Assembly: GCA_033060915.1 (NCBI GenBank)
Contig: CM065384.1
Coordinates: 14,596,001-14,660,000, forward strand
Source of the DNA: Euryodendron excelsum
Lineage: Eukaryota > Streptophyta > Magnoliopsida > Ericales > Pentaphylacaceae
DNA length: 64,000 bases
Direction: 5' to 3'
Under the pieces are notes generated by a model. That model was given only the letters and a program-made list of their open reading frames with translations, was not told where the DNA came from and did no database searches. Both the position numbers and the translations under genes were made by a program. Shown here piece by piece: positions 11,281 through 22,034 of the stretch. Position 1 is the first letter of the stretch. The number at the start of each line of letters is the position of its first letter.

Positions 11281-11640
11281 CTATTTTTTATCCATGTGAT
11301 CGTGGCCTTTGGGAAGTGATATTCTTGATCGAACTGTATAGATGGAAAGCCCTTTGGAAAGGCTTTCAGGAATTCCTTAATTTATGCATTTTGCTAACCG
11401 TTTGACAGTGTAATCAGGGAATCGAGATTTAAAACAAGAAATGGGAAGCACCTTTTATACGCTTCTCAAGTTGTTGAAAGTACCTCTCTTTAAGCCGTTC
11501 AATCACGGTTTTCAAGTGATTGTTTTGATGATAGGACCATATCGATGGAAAGCCTACCCGATGGGCTCTTGGGAATCCTAATTTACACATTTTGTTAACT
11601 ATTCGACAGTGCAATATAATTAGGTAAGTAAAGAAAAAGT
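11281..11640. repeat. Imperfect direct duplication, 203-bp period
   Basis: Two diverged copies share GATGGAAAGCC (11341 and 11544), TTTGTTAAC/TTTGCTAAC, CGACAGTG/TGACAGTG with CAATATAAT/TAATCAGG, and a nearby GAAGTG/GAAGCAC. The spacing is 203 bases. Unrelated to the LTR repeats as far as I can see. Confidence 0.55.
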
Positions 11641-11936
11641 CAGTTTTGGAGAAGTGTATGTGACATGTTCTTAAAGCTCTTGTTGATTAAGTTGTGTTTG
11701 GAGCCAAGTGACTTGCTTTAAAAGGTCATGAAACCATCATCAGAGGGTCCCAGTAGGGGCTAGTTTAGTTCTCACAGCCGATGTGGTCTTGAAAATATGC
11801 TTGGGCACATAAGGGTAAATTAGTCATTTTGACAGAGGCTTGCTAGAATGAAAGCGAGATAGACTTTATTTGGAAACTAGGATGTGCCTGACTACCTAAA
11901 GGTAGTTTGGAATGGTCTTATCACTTCGAGGGATGT
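11641..11936 (-). mobile_element. Old minus-strand long LTR E, piece 1
   Basis: Strongly diverged but alignable with minus-strand LTR G near 54590-54700: GGGTCCCAGTAGGGGC, then GGTAAATTAGTCATTTTGAC, the antisense form of the 157-bp repeat motif. It ends where solo LTR A begins. The left boundary is not resolved. Confidence 0.5.
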
Positions 11937-14900
11937 TGTAAGCACCCCATTTTTGTCTGCTCGACAATCTCCGGTTCGATCAGACACATATTCAAACCAA
12001 CACATACATGTTCAAGTTTACATCAATTTTTCAGACTCAATCTAATCAATCAATTGCTTCGCGGACCCACCGGGCCCAACAATGGCAAAATGACCAATAT
12101 GTCATTGTGGTATAGCTAGGTCCTATTCTAGTTGGCACGTTTTCCTAGAGATGGTAAGTCCCCATTTTAATCTCAAATCTAACTCTAAATCCAATTCCAA
12201 TCAAATCTAGCACACCTTTCGAGAAAGTTGATCCCTCAAGTAGTAAATCCATCTAATCTAACACGTTTTTTGAGAAAACTCTTCAGAATAGTAAGTCCCT
12301 TCAAACCCGTCAATCGGGACAGGACCCAAGTTGTCGAGATGGTAGAACGATCCACCTTGGGTGCCTGCTAGCCCGCTAATGAAGAATGTCCATTATTCGG
12401 CACATCTTTCGAGAAAGTTGATTCCTCAGATGATAAGTCCACCTAGCAGCTTCCCGAGATAATATAGTTTCCGAAATGAATGCAGATTGTCAGAGTGGCC
12501 GAAACACTCACAAATATCGCAACCATCAAAGTGGCAAAAACACTTGTAAACAGGTTGACATTAGGAATTGCCAACAAAACCCCTATGTCACAAGACCAAA
12601 CTCGCCTATTGGCCGTGACACGTTTACCAAAGGATGAAATATCTTTGGAAACCAACTCATTATACACTGTCAGAGTAACAAAAACACTCAAAACCTAAGT
12701 CAACACCAATACTTGCTAGCCCACTCTAGTGAAAAATGACCAAACTGCCCCTTTGGCCTTTTTGACACGCTTCTTGAGAAAGTACCTAAGCCCTTAAAGT
12801 GGTAAGTCCACCCTTCCAAAATCGTCCCAAAAACGATCCGGCATGTTCGAATGCCATCCAGTTGATTTCAAACCAATTTCGAAACCATCCGGTCAAAATG
12901 ACCATTTTGCCCCTAGGCATCCGAGTGCCTCCGAGAACCACACTGGCTCTAGGTATCAAACCGGTTACCTCCCAAGGATGCTTCTAATAGTATTCTCAAT
13001 CTTCTAGCACCTTTCTAGAACATTCCAAGTCCATTCCGACAATCCTAGTGCAAAATGATCGTTTTGCCCCTAGTAGGCCGGTCGTCGTTTCAACCACACC
13101 GGCTGTGGGTAACAAACCGTCAATTCCTTGGAACACTCTAGATAGTGTCTCCAACCTTCAAGTCCTCTCATGAGTCATTCCAAGTCTATTCCGGTGGTTT
13201 TTCAGTCTAATTGACTGTTTTGCCCCTAATGGCTCGGTCAATCATTCCAAACATTCCAGCATTGTTTTCTAAGCTCGTTACCCCTGGGACACTATTTCAA
13301 GGGTTTCTACCCATTTCTAGCCTTCCGTATCATTCCTGGCTTCTCGGAACACTCCCGAGCCTTCCGAAGTCACTTCTAGTGGAGCCAAGCCAAAAACTGC
13401 ATGATAGTCACTAATACAGGCACCCAAATTTTTTGCCTTACGTATCAAGGGTCGAAAGATACGTTTCTTGCCATCCTTAAAACTTTCCTAAGTAGCTGGC
13501 ACCACTGCAAGCTAAAAATTGGCATGGCACCACTCCTAGTGGTGCTGGTAGTAAATTTGCCATGGCGCTACTACAACAGACCCCAGGGTAATCTTATTTC
13601 TATAAATACAGAGCCTCCCCCTACGTGAAAAGGGTCCGTAAACTCAGTCCAAAAACTCTACTTTTCAAATTATGGAGCTCGAAGGCTCTCCAAACCTTAG
13701 CTCTCTTTAATCTCTTCAACCTTTAGCCGTTATACACTTAAACCCTAACATCTATACACTCTATACACTCATACACAAGCGTCTAAAGGCTCCATTGAAG
13801 ACTCAAAGTGCTACAACTTGGAAGCTCTCAAGGATCAAGCAAAGCAATTAAAGGAAGCAAAACAAGAAGAAGGCAAGGTAGGCTCTCTCTTTATGTTTAT
13901 GTACTTCCCCCCTCTCTCTTCTTCCTCCTAACCCACTTGGGTTTTCTTCTATTTTAATTCCCTATCTTCTACCCCCCTTTCTTGGATGCTTAAAACAAGG
14001 AATTCCCCAATTCATGCGTAGGAAGGACTGTTGAAAGTCACTATGTCAGGGGCTTTCTTCTAGTTTAACCTTAGACCGTGTGAATTCAGCCCTCTTGATT
14101 ATATGGTGAAGCGAACCTTGTATGTTCACGACCTTACTTGCATTATGCATGTCATATTCATACATCCCTTCAAAACTTGTTTTCAAAGTGGTTTTCAAAA
14201 CTTGTATCAAAATCCTCTTTCAAACTTGCATTCAAAATCTCTTTTCAAAATCTTGTTTTCATAATCACAATCTTAAAGTAATTCTAGCTATTCCATAGTT
14301 AGGGTTGTTTTAGGAAAGTGTTATATTGATTGTACTATTGAGGTCAATATTCTAGATGCAAACCCTAAATTGCTTTTTATCAAAACTACCATCTTAAGAT
14401 GATTCTGGCCATTCTATGGTTAGGATTGTTTTAGGAAATTGTGATATTCAATGTGATCATATTGGTCCATATTTCAAATCCATGTTGTTTTAAAAACCAC
14501 CAACTTAGAATGGTTCTAACATTTTCATGGTTAGAATTGTTTTAGGAAAGTGAGACATTCAAAAGATTTCAAAAGTCCATATTCAAGTCATTCTCCAAAT
14601 TGCTTTTTAAGCTCCTTTCCAAAAACTCTCTTCAAAAATCTATTTTTCAAAAACTTTTTTCAAACTCCTTTCCAAAAAGCTCTCTTCAAAAATTCATTTT
14701 CTAAAAACTCTCTTGAAGTTTCCTTCCTAGAAACTCTCTTCAAAAGGTCTACTTCCCAAAAATCTCTTTTTCTTGGTGTCCAAGTCAAACTCTAGATTCC
14801 ATGATTAGGAAACCCTAATTTTCTTTCTTAAAAACATGGCTTCCTCTTTTGCTTCAAATCATAGGTTTCCAAAATTATCTTCTACATCAAATCCTAGATT

Positions 14901-16569
14901 TTCAAAATCTTTCTCCACACAAAATCATAGCTTTTCAAATCTTAGATTTTCAAAATTCAACATTTCCAATTCCATATCAAATCCAATCTTCCCGTTTAGG
15001 AAACTAGATCAAATCTTTCAATTTTAGAAACTAAAATCAAATCATCTCTTTTTGAAAATAAAATCTAATCTTCTACTTTAGGAAATAGGAATCAAATCTT
15101 TCTGAATTCAAAACTTTTCTAAAATGAAACTTTCCTAATTTGACATTTTTTGAAAACAGAACTTTCCTATTTTGAAACTTTCCTAAATTCAAAGATTTCT
15201 AAAACCTAATCTTTCCTAAACCTAACTTTCTAAATTCATTCAAATCAAGTGATTAAGTCAAGTCTTTCTAAATCAAATCAAATCTCTTTTCAAATCATCC
15301 TTAAATCCTACTTTCCTAATTTAAACCTTTCCTAAATCCAACTTTCGAAAATCAAACCTCCTAAGTCTAAATCAAACTTTCCTAATTCAACTACATGTTC
15401 CAACCCTAGGATACTTAAACCCTAGGGTACCTAAACCCTAGTTCAACCCTAAACCCAAGTTAGGAAGTTTCAACTCCTTTCTAAAATTCTTTTCTAAACC
15501 AAGATGATTTTTCAATTTCAATCTAAGTTAAGTTGTTTTCAAAATCTCAATCGTTCCAAATCTAGTCCAAGTTTTCTTTCAAAATTAAACCCCTTTTCCA
15601 AGTGCAATTCCAAGTCTAGATTCAATTTCAAAACAAGTTTCAATTTCAAATCTTGTATTTCAAGTTCAAATCAAACTCTTTTTCAAATCAAACTCTTTTC
15701 TAATCAAATATTTTCAAATCAAACTTTTCAAAAATCTAAAAGTGTCTATTTTCGATCAGACTGTTGTTCGAACTACGACTGACCTGATTTTCAAAAAGGG
15801 ATACGTAGGCAACCCTCAAAAGTGCAATCACAAGCTTTTTCAAGTTTTCAATTTTATAATTTATTTCAAATTTCTAATTCTAAAATCTATTTTTAAATCT
15901 CCAATTCCACAATCTATTTTCAATTTCTAAAACTTTATTTCCAATTTCAAATCAAGTCTTTTCAAATCTATTTTCAAAATCAAATCTTCTTGTCAATTCT
16001 ATTTTCAAAATCAAAACCTTTTTCTCGTATTTGCATGTCATGCATCATATCAAATTTTTTCTAAAGTTCTTTTCAAAGTGGATATAATTGGACATTTATT
16101 AATCAAAGATTCTAAATGAGTGAACCTAGAGTGAATAAACATGTAGGTACCACAAGGGCAGGGTAGGGTGATGGCTTAGTATATCTTCCCTACACGTAAC
16201 CAACCTCCAAACCTAGATCACTGTTTTCAAAGACAAAAAATGTAGTTATTTTAAAAAAGGGCTTAAAATTTTTCAAAGGTTGCCAAACAATCAATTTTCT
16301 AAAAACCCTCTCTTGAGAAAGTTTTCAAAATCTTTTCAAAAACCTTAAGTGTAATCTTTGGATTGTGCTTAGTTTTAGGTAACCTTACTCACCTTAATTA
16401 AGTTAGGTGGTGACTTCAAATCTTTTCCAAAAGCCCTTTATTCAAAATCAATTTCTAATTCAAACCTAGTCACACTCATTCTTTTAGGAGGATGAGCTCT
16501 GACGAGAGAGTACTGTACTTTTCTCACTTGTGCGTAATTTTCTCAAGTGTAAAAAATCGGGGCACGACG
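11937..16569 (+). mobile_element. Solo LTR A (4.6 kb), Tat/Ogre-like family
   Basis: It starts TGTAAGCACCCCATTTTTG and ends GGGGCACGACG, the family end with two transitions. It is flanked by GATGT (11932-11936) and GACGT (16570-16574), a 5-bp target duplication with one C/T difference. There is no internal region, so it is a solo LTR made by LTR-LTR recombination. It keeps the TATA box (13611-13618) and splice donor (13878), but lacks the expanded 81-bp array. It is more diverged than C or D, so it is an older subfamily. Confidence 0.85.
13611..13618 (+). promoter_or_regulatory. TATA box of solo LTR A
   Basis: TATAAATA followed by CAGAGCC as in the other LTRs. The hairpin cluster before it (about 13497-13575) has lost much of its symmetry through point changes. 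Confidence 0.65.
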
Positions 16570-17244
16570 GACGTGTGCTTCTCGGAAGGCATAAGGATGT
16601 GCCTAAGGGCAAAATAGTCATTTTAACGAGAATTTTCTAAAATGGGACTAGGGTTGGTTTGAATGACATATTGGACCAGGCCAGATTGTCTAGAGACAGT
16701 TTTAAAGGTGGTTTTACCGTCCTGAGGATTTTATACTTTTTTGAAAGACGAGCTGGTATGCCTAGGAGCACAAATGTCATTTTTCACCTGTCGAGGCTAG
16801 CGGGCGTCGGTGTTGGCCTCAGTGTACAAGTGTTTTAGTCACTTTAACAGTTGTGACGAGTTAGTTTCTAGGGGCATGGTGTTCTCAGTAAATGTGCAAT
16901 GGCCATGAGACATTTACGGTCTTTTGACACCAAGTTGCTTGAGGTGTGTCAGTGTTGACCTATTTGCGAGTGTTTCTGCTACTCTGATGGTTCGATAATT
17001 TGTGAGTATTTCTGCTACTCTGGCAATTTGTTCTGGGGATCCTTTAGTCTTGAGGAGGTTGTCTGATGCTAAAGGGCATAACGGTTATTTTGCATTGGCA
17101 GGCTAACAAGCTTCAGAAATGAACTGTGTAAGGTTTGTGAGTGCTTTCGCAACTCCGACGGCGTTGGTAATTGATTTCAGATATCGCCCAGACTCGAAAA
17201 GCTACCTAGAATGCCCAGGGACATGAGAGAATGCCAAGGGGCAT
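16570..17244 (-). mobile_element. Old minus-strand long LTR E, piece 2
   Basis: Alignable with minus-strand LTR G from about 54780 to 55650: GATGTGCCTAAGGGCAAAA, GTTGACCTATTTGCGAGTG and TTTGTGAGTATTTCTGCTAC, the antisense forms of the hairpin repeats. It ends at GGCAT where LTR B begins and continues at 46697. Confidence 0.7.
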
Positions 17245-17439
17245 TGTAAGCACCCCATTTTTTACCGCTCAGCGGTCTCCACTCCGTCCACACTTGTGTT
17301 CAAGTCATTGTGAGCATATTTCAAGTTAAATCAACTTTCTAAGTCTAATCCCGTCAATTCATCGCTTCGCGGGCCTCACTGGGCCCAAATAGAGGTAAAA
17401 TGACCAAAATGCCCCTGGGGGCATCATTCGTTCAAGTCC

Positions 17440-17660
17440 CACCAGGCACGTCTTTTCGAATATGGTAAGTCCCCTTTCCAATTCCAAATCAAGCACGTCT
17501 TTCCGAAAACGGTAAGTCCCCTTTCCAACTCCAAATCCGGCACGTCTTTCCAAAGGCGGTAAGTCCCCTTTCCAATTCCAAATCAGGCACGTCTTTCCGA
17601 AGACGGTAAGTCCCCATTCTAATTCCAAATCAGGTGCGTCTTTTTGGAGACGGTAAGTTC
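17440..17660 (+). repeat. 47-bp tandem repeat in LTR B, each unit with hairpin and GGTAAG
   Basis: The word GGCACGTC or a close variant starts at 17455, 17492, 17539, 17586 and 17633; the last four are 47 bases apart. Each unit runs CACGTCTTTCCGAAGACGGTAAGTCCCC then TTTCCAATTCCAAATC, broken here for length. CGTCTT and AAGACG pair across a 4-nt loop. It corresponds to the 81-bp unit of element C minus a 34-bp CTCGAG segment. Confidence 0.8.
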
Positions 17661-18905
17661 CCTTTCCAATTCTAATTCCAATCCCTCTCTCCAGATAGTT
17701 GATTTCTCAAGACAGTCCAGCACGTTTGTCAAAAAAAATCTCTTCGAAACGATAAGTCCCTTTAAACTTGTCGACCGAGACAAGACCCCAAGTCCCCGAG
17801 ATAGTAGAACGGTCCACCTTTGGCACCTGCTAGCCTGCCAATGCAGAAATGTCCGTTTAGGCATGCCTTTTGAGAAAGTTGATTCTTAGGCACTAAGTCC
17901 CTTTAGCAGCTTCCCGAGATTAGGCAGTCTCGGGAATGATCGCGAATTGTCAAAGTAGTTAAAATACTCGCAAACATCGTAACCGTCAGAGTAATGAAAA
18001 TACTCGCAAACAGGTCGATATAGGGAATTGCCAACAAACCCTTGTATCACGTGACCGCTGTCAGAGTGGCGGAAACACTCAAAACCCAGGTCAACACCAG
18101 TACCTGCTAGTCCACTTCGGTGAAAAATGACTAAACTGCCCCTAGGGCCATTTTCTGGCATGTTTCTTGAGAACACATCTGAATACTTAAAACGGTAAGT
18201 CCAACCTTCCAAGATTGTCTTAAAGGCAATCCGACATGATTAGGTGCCTTCTAGTCAGTTTCGGGCCAATTCCGAGACTTTCCGGTCAAGATGACCATTT
18301 TGCCCCTAGGCATTCAAATGCCCCGGGAACAATACTGGCCTTGGGTATCAAACCGGTAGCCTCCTGAGAATGCTTCCTATAATATTCTCAACCTTTCTTT
18401 ATCTTTCCAGATCATTCCGAGTCAATTTTGGCAAACCCGGTACAAAATGACCGTTTTGCCCCTAGAGGGTCAGTCGCCTTTTCCAACTACACCGACTCTG
18501 GGTATCAAACCAAAAACCTCTGGGACATTCTGGGTCCGTCCCTGCAGCTTTCTGGCTTAATTGACCATTTTGCCCCTAACGGCCTGGTCAATCCTTCCGA
18601 CACATCCTATCCTCATTTTTTAAGTCAAATACCTCTAGGACCCTATTCTAAGTGTTCCTGCCCCTTTCCGGCTCTCTGGGTCATTCCCGGCCTCTTTGGA
18701 TTATTCCCAGACTTTTCAGAGTCACTCTTAGTGAAGCCAAGCTAAAAATTGCATGGTAGTCACTAGTACAGGCGCCCAAATGTTCCAAAGACATGTTGTT
18801 TGCCGACTTAACAAACTTTCTTAACTGGCTGGCACCACTAGCAGTGGCGCCAGCCCAAGAATTGGCCTAGCGCCACTACAACAGGCGTCAGGTCTATGCC
18901 ATCTC

Positions 18906-18913
18906 TATAAATA
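18906..18913 (+). promoter_or_regulatory. TATA box of LTR B
   Basis: TATAAATA followed by CAGAGCC. The GGCGCC hairpin region before it (about 18829-18895) retains two of the three inverted repeats. Confidence 0.7.
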
Positions 18914-20449
18914 CAGAGCCTCTTCCAGCATGAAAGGGGGCCGTAAACTCAGTCTGAAAACCCTAATTTTCAATATACAGAGCTCGTACACTCCCAAAAC
19001 CCTAGTTTCCCTAGGTTTTCCAAACCCTAGCCTCCCATACACTCCTATACACTCTCATACACTTATACACTAGCCTCCAACCTTCCTTTGAAGACTTGAA
19101 GGGCTGCAATCTGAAGGTTTGAAGATTGAAGACAAACTCTTGAAGATTGAAGTGAAGATTGAAGCAAGACAAGCAAAGTAAAGCGCGCAAAGCTAAACAA
19201 AATAAAGAAGACACAAGGTAGGCTTCTTATTTAAATTTCCGCACTTCCCCCCTCTCTCTTCTCTCTCCTAACCCATTTAGGTTTTCTCTATTTTAATCCC
19301 TCATCTCCCCCCCCCCCCTTTCTTTGCATGCTTGAAACAAGGGGACTCCCAGTCCATGTGTAGGATTAGGCTATTGGAGGGTCACAGTGTCGGGGGCTTT
19401 CTTTTAGTCTAACCAAAGACCACGTGGGTTTGGCCCCCTTGATTATGTGGTGAAGCCTTAAACCTTGTATGTTCACGACCCCAATTTGCATTGTGCATAT
19501 CATTATCTTGCATTCTTCCAAAAATCATTTTCAAACTCGTTTTCAAAGCTTGCATTAAACTTGTTTTCAAAATTGTATCAAAATCTTCCTTTTCAAAATT
19601 TGTTTTCAAAATCACAATCCTAGGGTGATTCTAACCTTTCCATGGCTAGGGTTGCTTTAGGAAAGTGTTACATTTAAAGAGACCAATATGATCCATATTT
19701 TCAAATCCTTGTTGTTTTCAAAACCACTTTCTTAAAGTGGAGTGGTTCTAGCCTTCTTATGATTAGAATTGCTTTAGGAAAGTGAGACATTTTTATACTT
19801 TCTAAAAACTCTCTTTTCAAAAGTCTCTCTTTCTAAAACCCTCTTTTTCAACATGCTTTCCTAAAACTCTTCCTTCCAAAATTGTTTTCAAAAGTTCTCT
19901 TCAAAAATCTATTTTTAAACTCCTTTCCAAAACACTCTCCTCAAAATTCCATTCCTAAAAACATTCCTTAGGTTTTCTTCGTAGAAAATGCCTTCCTCAA
20001 AATTCACTTTCCTAAAAACTCCTTCCAACAATCTTTTTTCAAAATCTTTCTAAAAACTCTCTTTCCAAAATCTTCCTTCTAGAAACTCCTCTCTAGGATT
20101 TCCTTCCAAAAACTTGTTTCCAAAAATACACTTTTCAAAAATCCCTTTTCTTAGAGTCCAAGTTAAGCCTTAGAGCCAACAATTAGGAAACCCTATTTTT
20201 CCTTCCCAAAAATATGATTTTCAATCTTGCATTATGTAAACACCCCATTTTTGACCACTCGGCAGTCTACACTCCGTCCAGACTTGTTTTCAAGTCACTA
20301 AGGGCGTATTCCAACCGAAACCAACTCTTTAAGTCCAAATCCCATCTGTCCATCACTTCGCGGGCCCGCCAAGCTCAAATAGAGGCAAAATGACCAAGAT
20401 GCCCTTAGAGGCATTGTCCTTTCCTTTTCGATTCCAATCCCACTCTCGA

Positions 20450-20960
20450 GACAGTTTATACCTCGAGACGGTTCCAATCCAGGCACGTCTTTTCGAAGAC
20501 AGTAAGACCCCTTTCTAATCCCTCTCTCGGGACAGTTTATTCCTCGAGACGGTTCAAATCCAGGCACGTCTTTTCAAAGATGGTAAGACCCCTTTCCAAT
20601 CCGTCTCTCGAGACAGTTTATTCCTCGAGACGGTTCCAATCCAGACACGTCTTTTCGAAGACGGTAAGACCCCTTTCCAATCCCTCTCTCGAGACAGTTT
20701 ATTCCTCGAGACGGTTCCAATCCAGGCACGTCTTTTCGAGGACGGTAAGTCCCCTTTCCAACCCCTTTCTCGAGACAGTTTATTCCTTGAGACGGTTCCA
20801 ATCCAGGCACGTCTTTTTGGAGATGGTAAGACTCCTTTCCAACCCCTCTCTCGAGACAGTTTATTCCTCGAGACAGTTCCAATTCAGGCACGTCTTTCGA
20901 AGGTGGTAAGTCCCCTTTCCAATCCCTCTCTTGAGACAGTTTATTCCTTGAGACGGTTCG
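20450..20960 (+). repeat. 81-bp tandem repeat, six units, 5' LTR of C
   Basis: GGCACGTC or GACACGTC starts at 20482, 20563, 20644, 20725, 20806 and 20887, exactly 81 bases apart. Each unit holds CTCTCGAGACAGTTTATTCC, a second CTCGAGACGG, the hairpin CGTCTT-TTCG-AAGACG (for example 20648-20663) and GGTAAGACCCC. Because 81 is a multiple of three, spurious ORFs stay open on both strands. The 3' LTR has four units (40104, 40185, 40266, 40347). Confidence 0.9.
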
Positions 20961-22026
20961 AGTAGGGAAACTACTGACAAAACTGTTAGAGTAGCGGAAA
21001 TACTCACAAATAGGTCGATATAGGGAATTGCCAACAAACCCCTGTGTCATGACGACCGCTGTCAGAGTGGCAGAAACACTCAAAACCCAGGTCAACACCA
21101 GTGTCTGTTAGCCCACTTCAGTTAAAAATGACCAAACCGCCCTTTGGACCTTTTCCGAGACTTTCCGGTCAAGATGACCATTTTGCCCCTAAGCATCCGA
21201 ACGCCCCAGGAACCACACCGGCTCTGGGTATCAAACCGGTAACCCTCTGAGATTACTTCTTATAGTATTCTCAACCTTCCTATACCTTTCCAGATCATTT
21301 CAAGTCAGTTCCGGCCAACCTAGTGCAAAATGACCATTTTGCCCCTGGTGGGTCGGTCTCCTTTTCCGACCACACCGGCTCTGGGTATCAAACCGGTAAC
21401 CTCCTGAGAATGCTTTTTATAGTGTTCCCAGCCTTTCTTTATCCTTTCGGATCTTTCTGAGTCCATTTCGGTAAACCCGATACAAAATGACCTTTTTTGC
21501 CCCTAGTGGGCCGGTCACCTTTTCCGACCACACCGACTCTGGGTATCAAACCTACAACCTTTGGGAACATTTTGAATAATGTTTCCAGATTCCAAGTCTT
21601 CTTCCGGGACAGCCCGCGTCTGTCCCGATAGTTTTCCGGTCCGATTGACCGTTTTGCCCCTAAAGGCCCGGTTAACCTTTCCGACCCATCTTATCCTCAT
21701 TTCTTAAGTCAAATACCTCTAGGACACTATTTTAAGTGTTGCTGCTCCTTTCTGGCCTTCTGGGTCATTCCCGGCTCCTTCAAATCATTCCCAGACTTTC
21801 CGGAGTCACTCCTAGTGAAGCCAGGCTAAAATTGCATGGTAGTCACTAGTCAAGGCGTCCAAATCTAGTCAAAGATACGTTGCTTGCCGACCTTAAATAT
21901 TTCCTAAATGGCTGGTGCCACTAGTAGTGGCGCCAAGCCAAAAAATGGCCTGGCCCCACTCCTAGTGGCGCCAGTGTAAAATTTGGCTTGGCGCCACTAC
22001 AACAGGTGCCAATGTTGTCCAGCCTC

Positions 22027-22034
22027 TATAAATA
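22027..22034 (+). promoter_or_regulatory. TATA box of the 5' LTR of C
   Basis: TATAAATA, followed by CGAAGCC. This would be the promoter of the element's genomic RNA. Confidence 0.7.

Larger units (their letters stand above)
17245..20234 (+). mobile_element. Solo LTR B, left piece
   Basis: It starts TGTAAGCACCCCATTTTTTAC. It is preceded by GGCAT (17240-17244), matched exactly after the right piece (46697-46701), so B is a solo LTR whose two pieces (2990 and 1823 bases) were separated by the insertion of element C. It carries the 47-bp repeat, the TATA box and the splice donor (GT at 19218). Confidence 0.9.

Noticed and set aside
14550..15930. Several Phe/Ser/Asn/Lys-rich ORFs
   Set aside because: Translations of G-poor CTTTCC/TTTCAAA low-complexity sequence.
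20230..20234. CATTA as target duplication of element C
   Set aside because: The other flank is CCTGA, with two transversions in five bases, so I do not claim it.
20574..21098. 174-residue minus-strand ORF with repeated PGLEPSRGINCLERG
   Set aside because: It is the antisense reading of the 81-bp tandem repeat, whose length is a multiple of three, so frames stay open. The same occurs at 40112-40426 on the other strand. No protein family fits.
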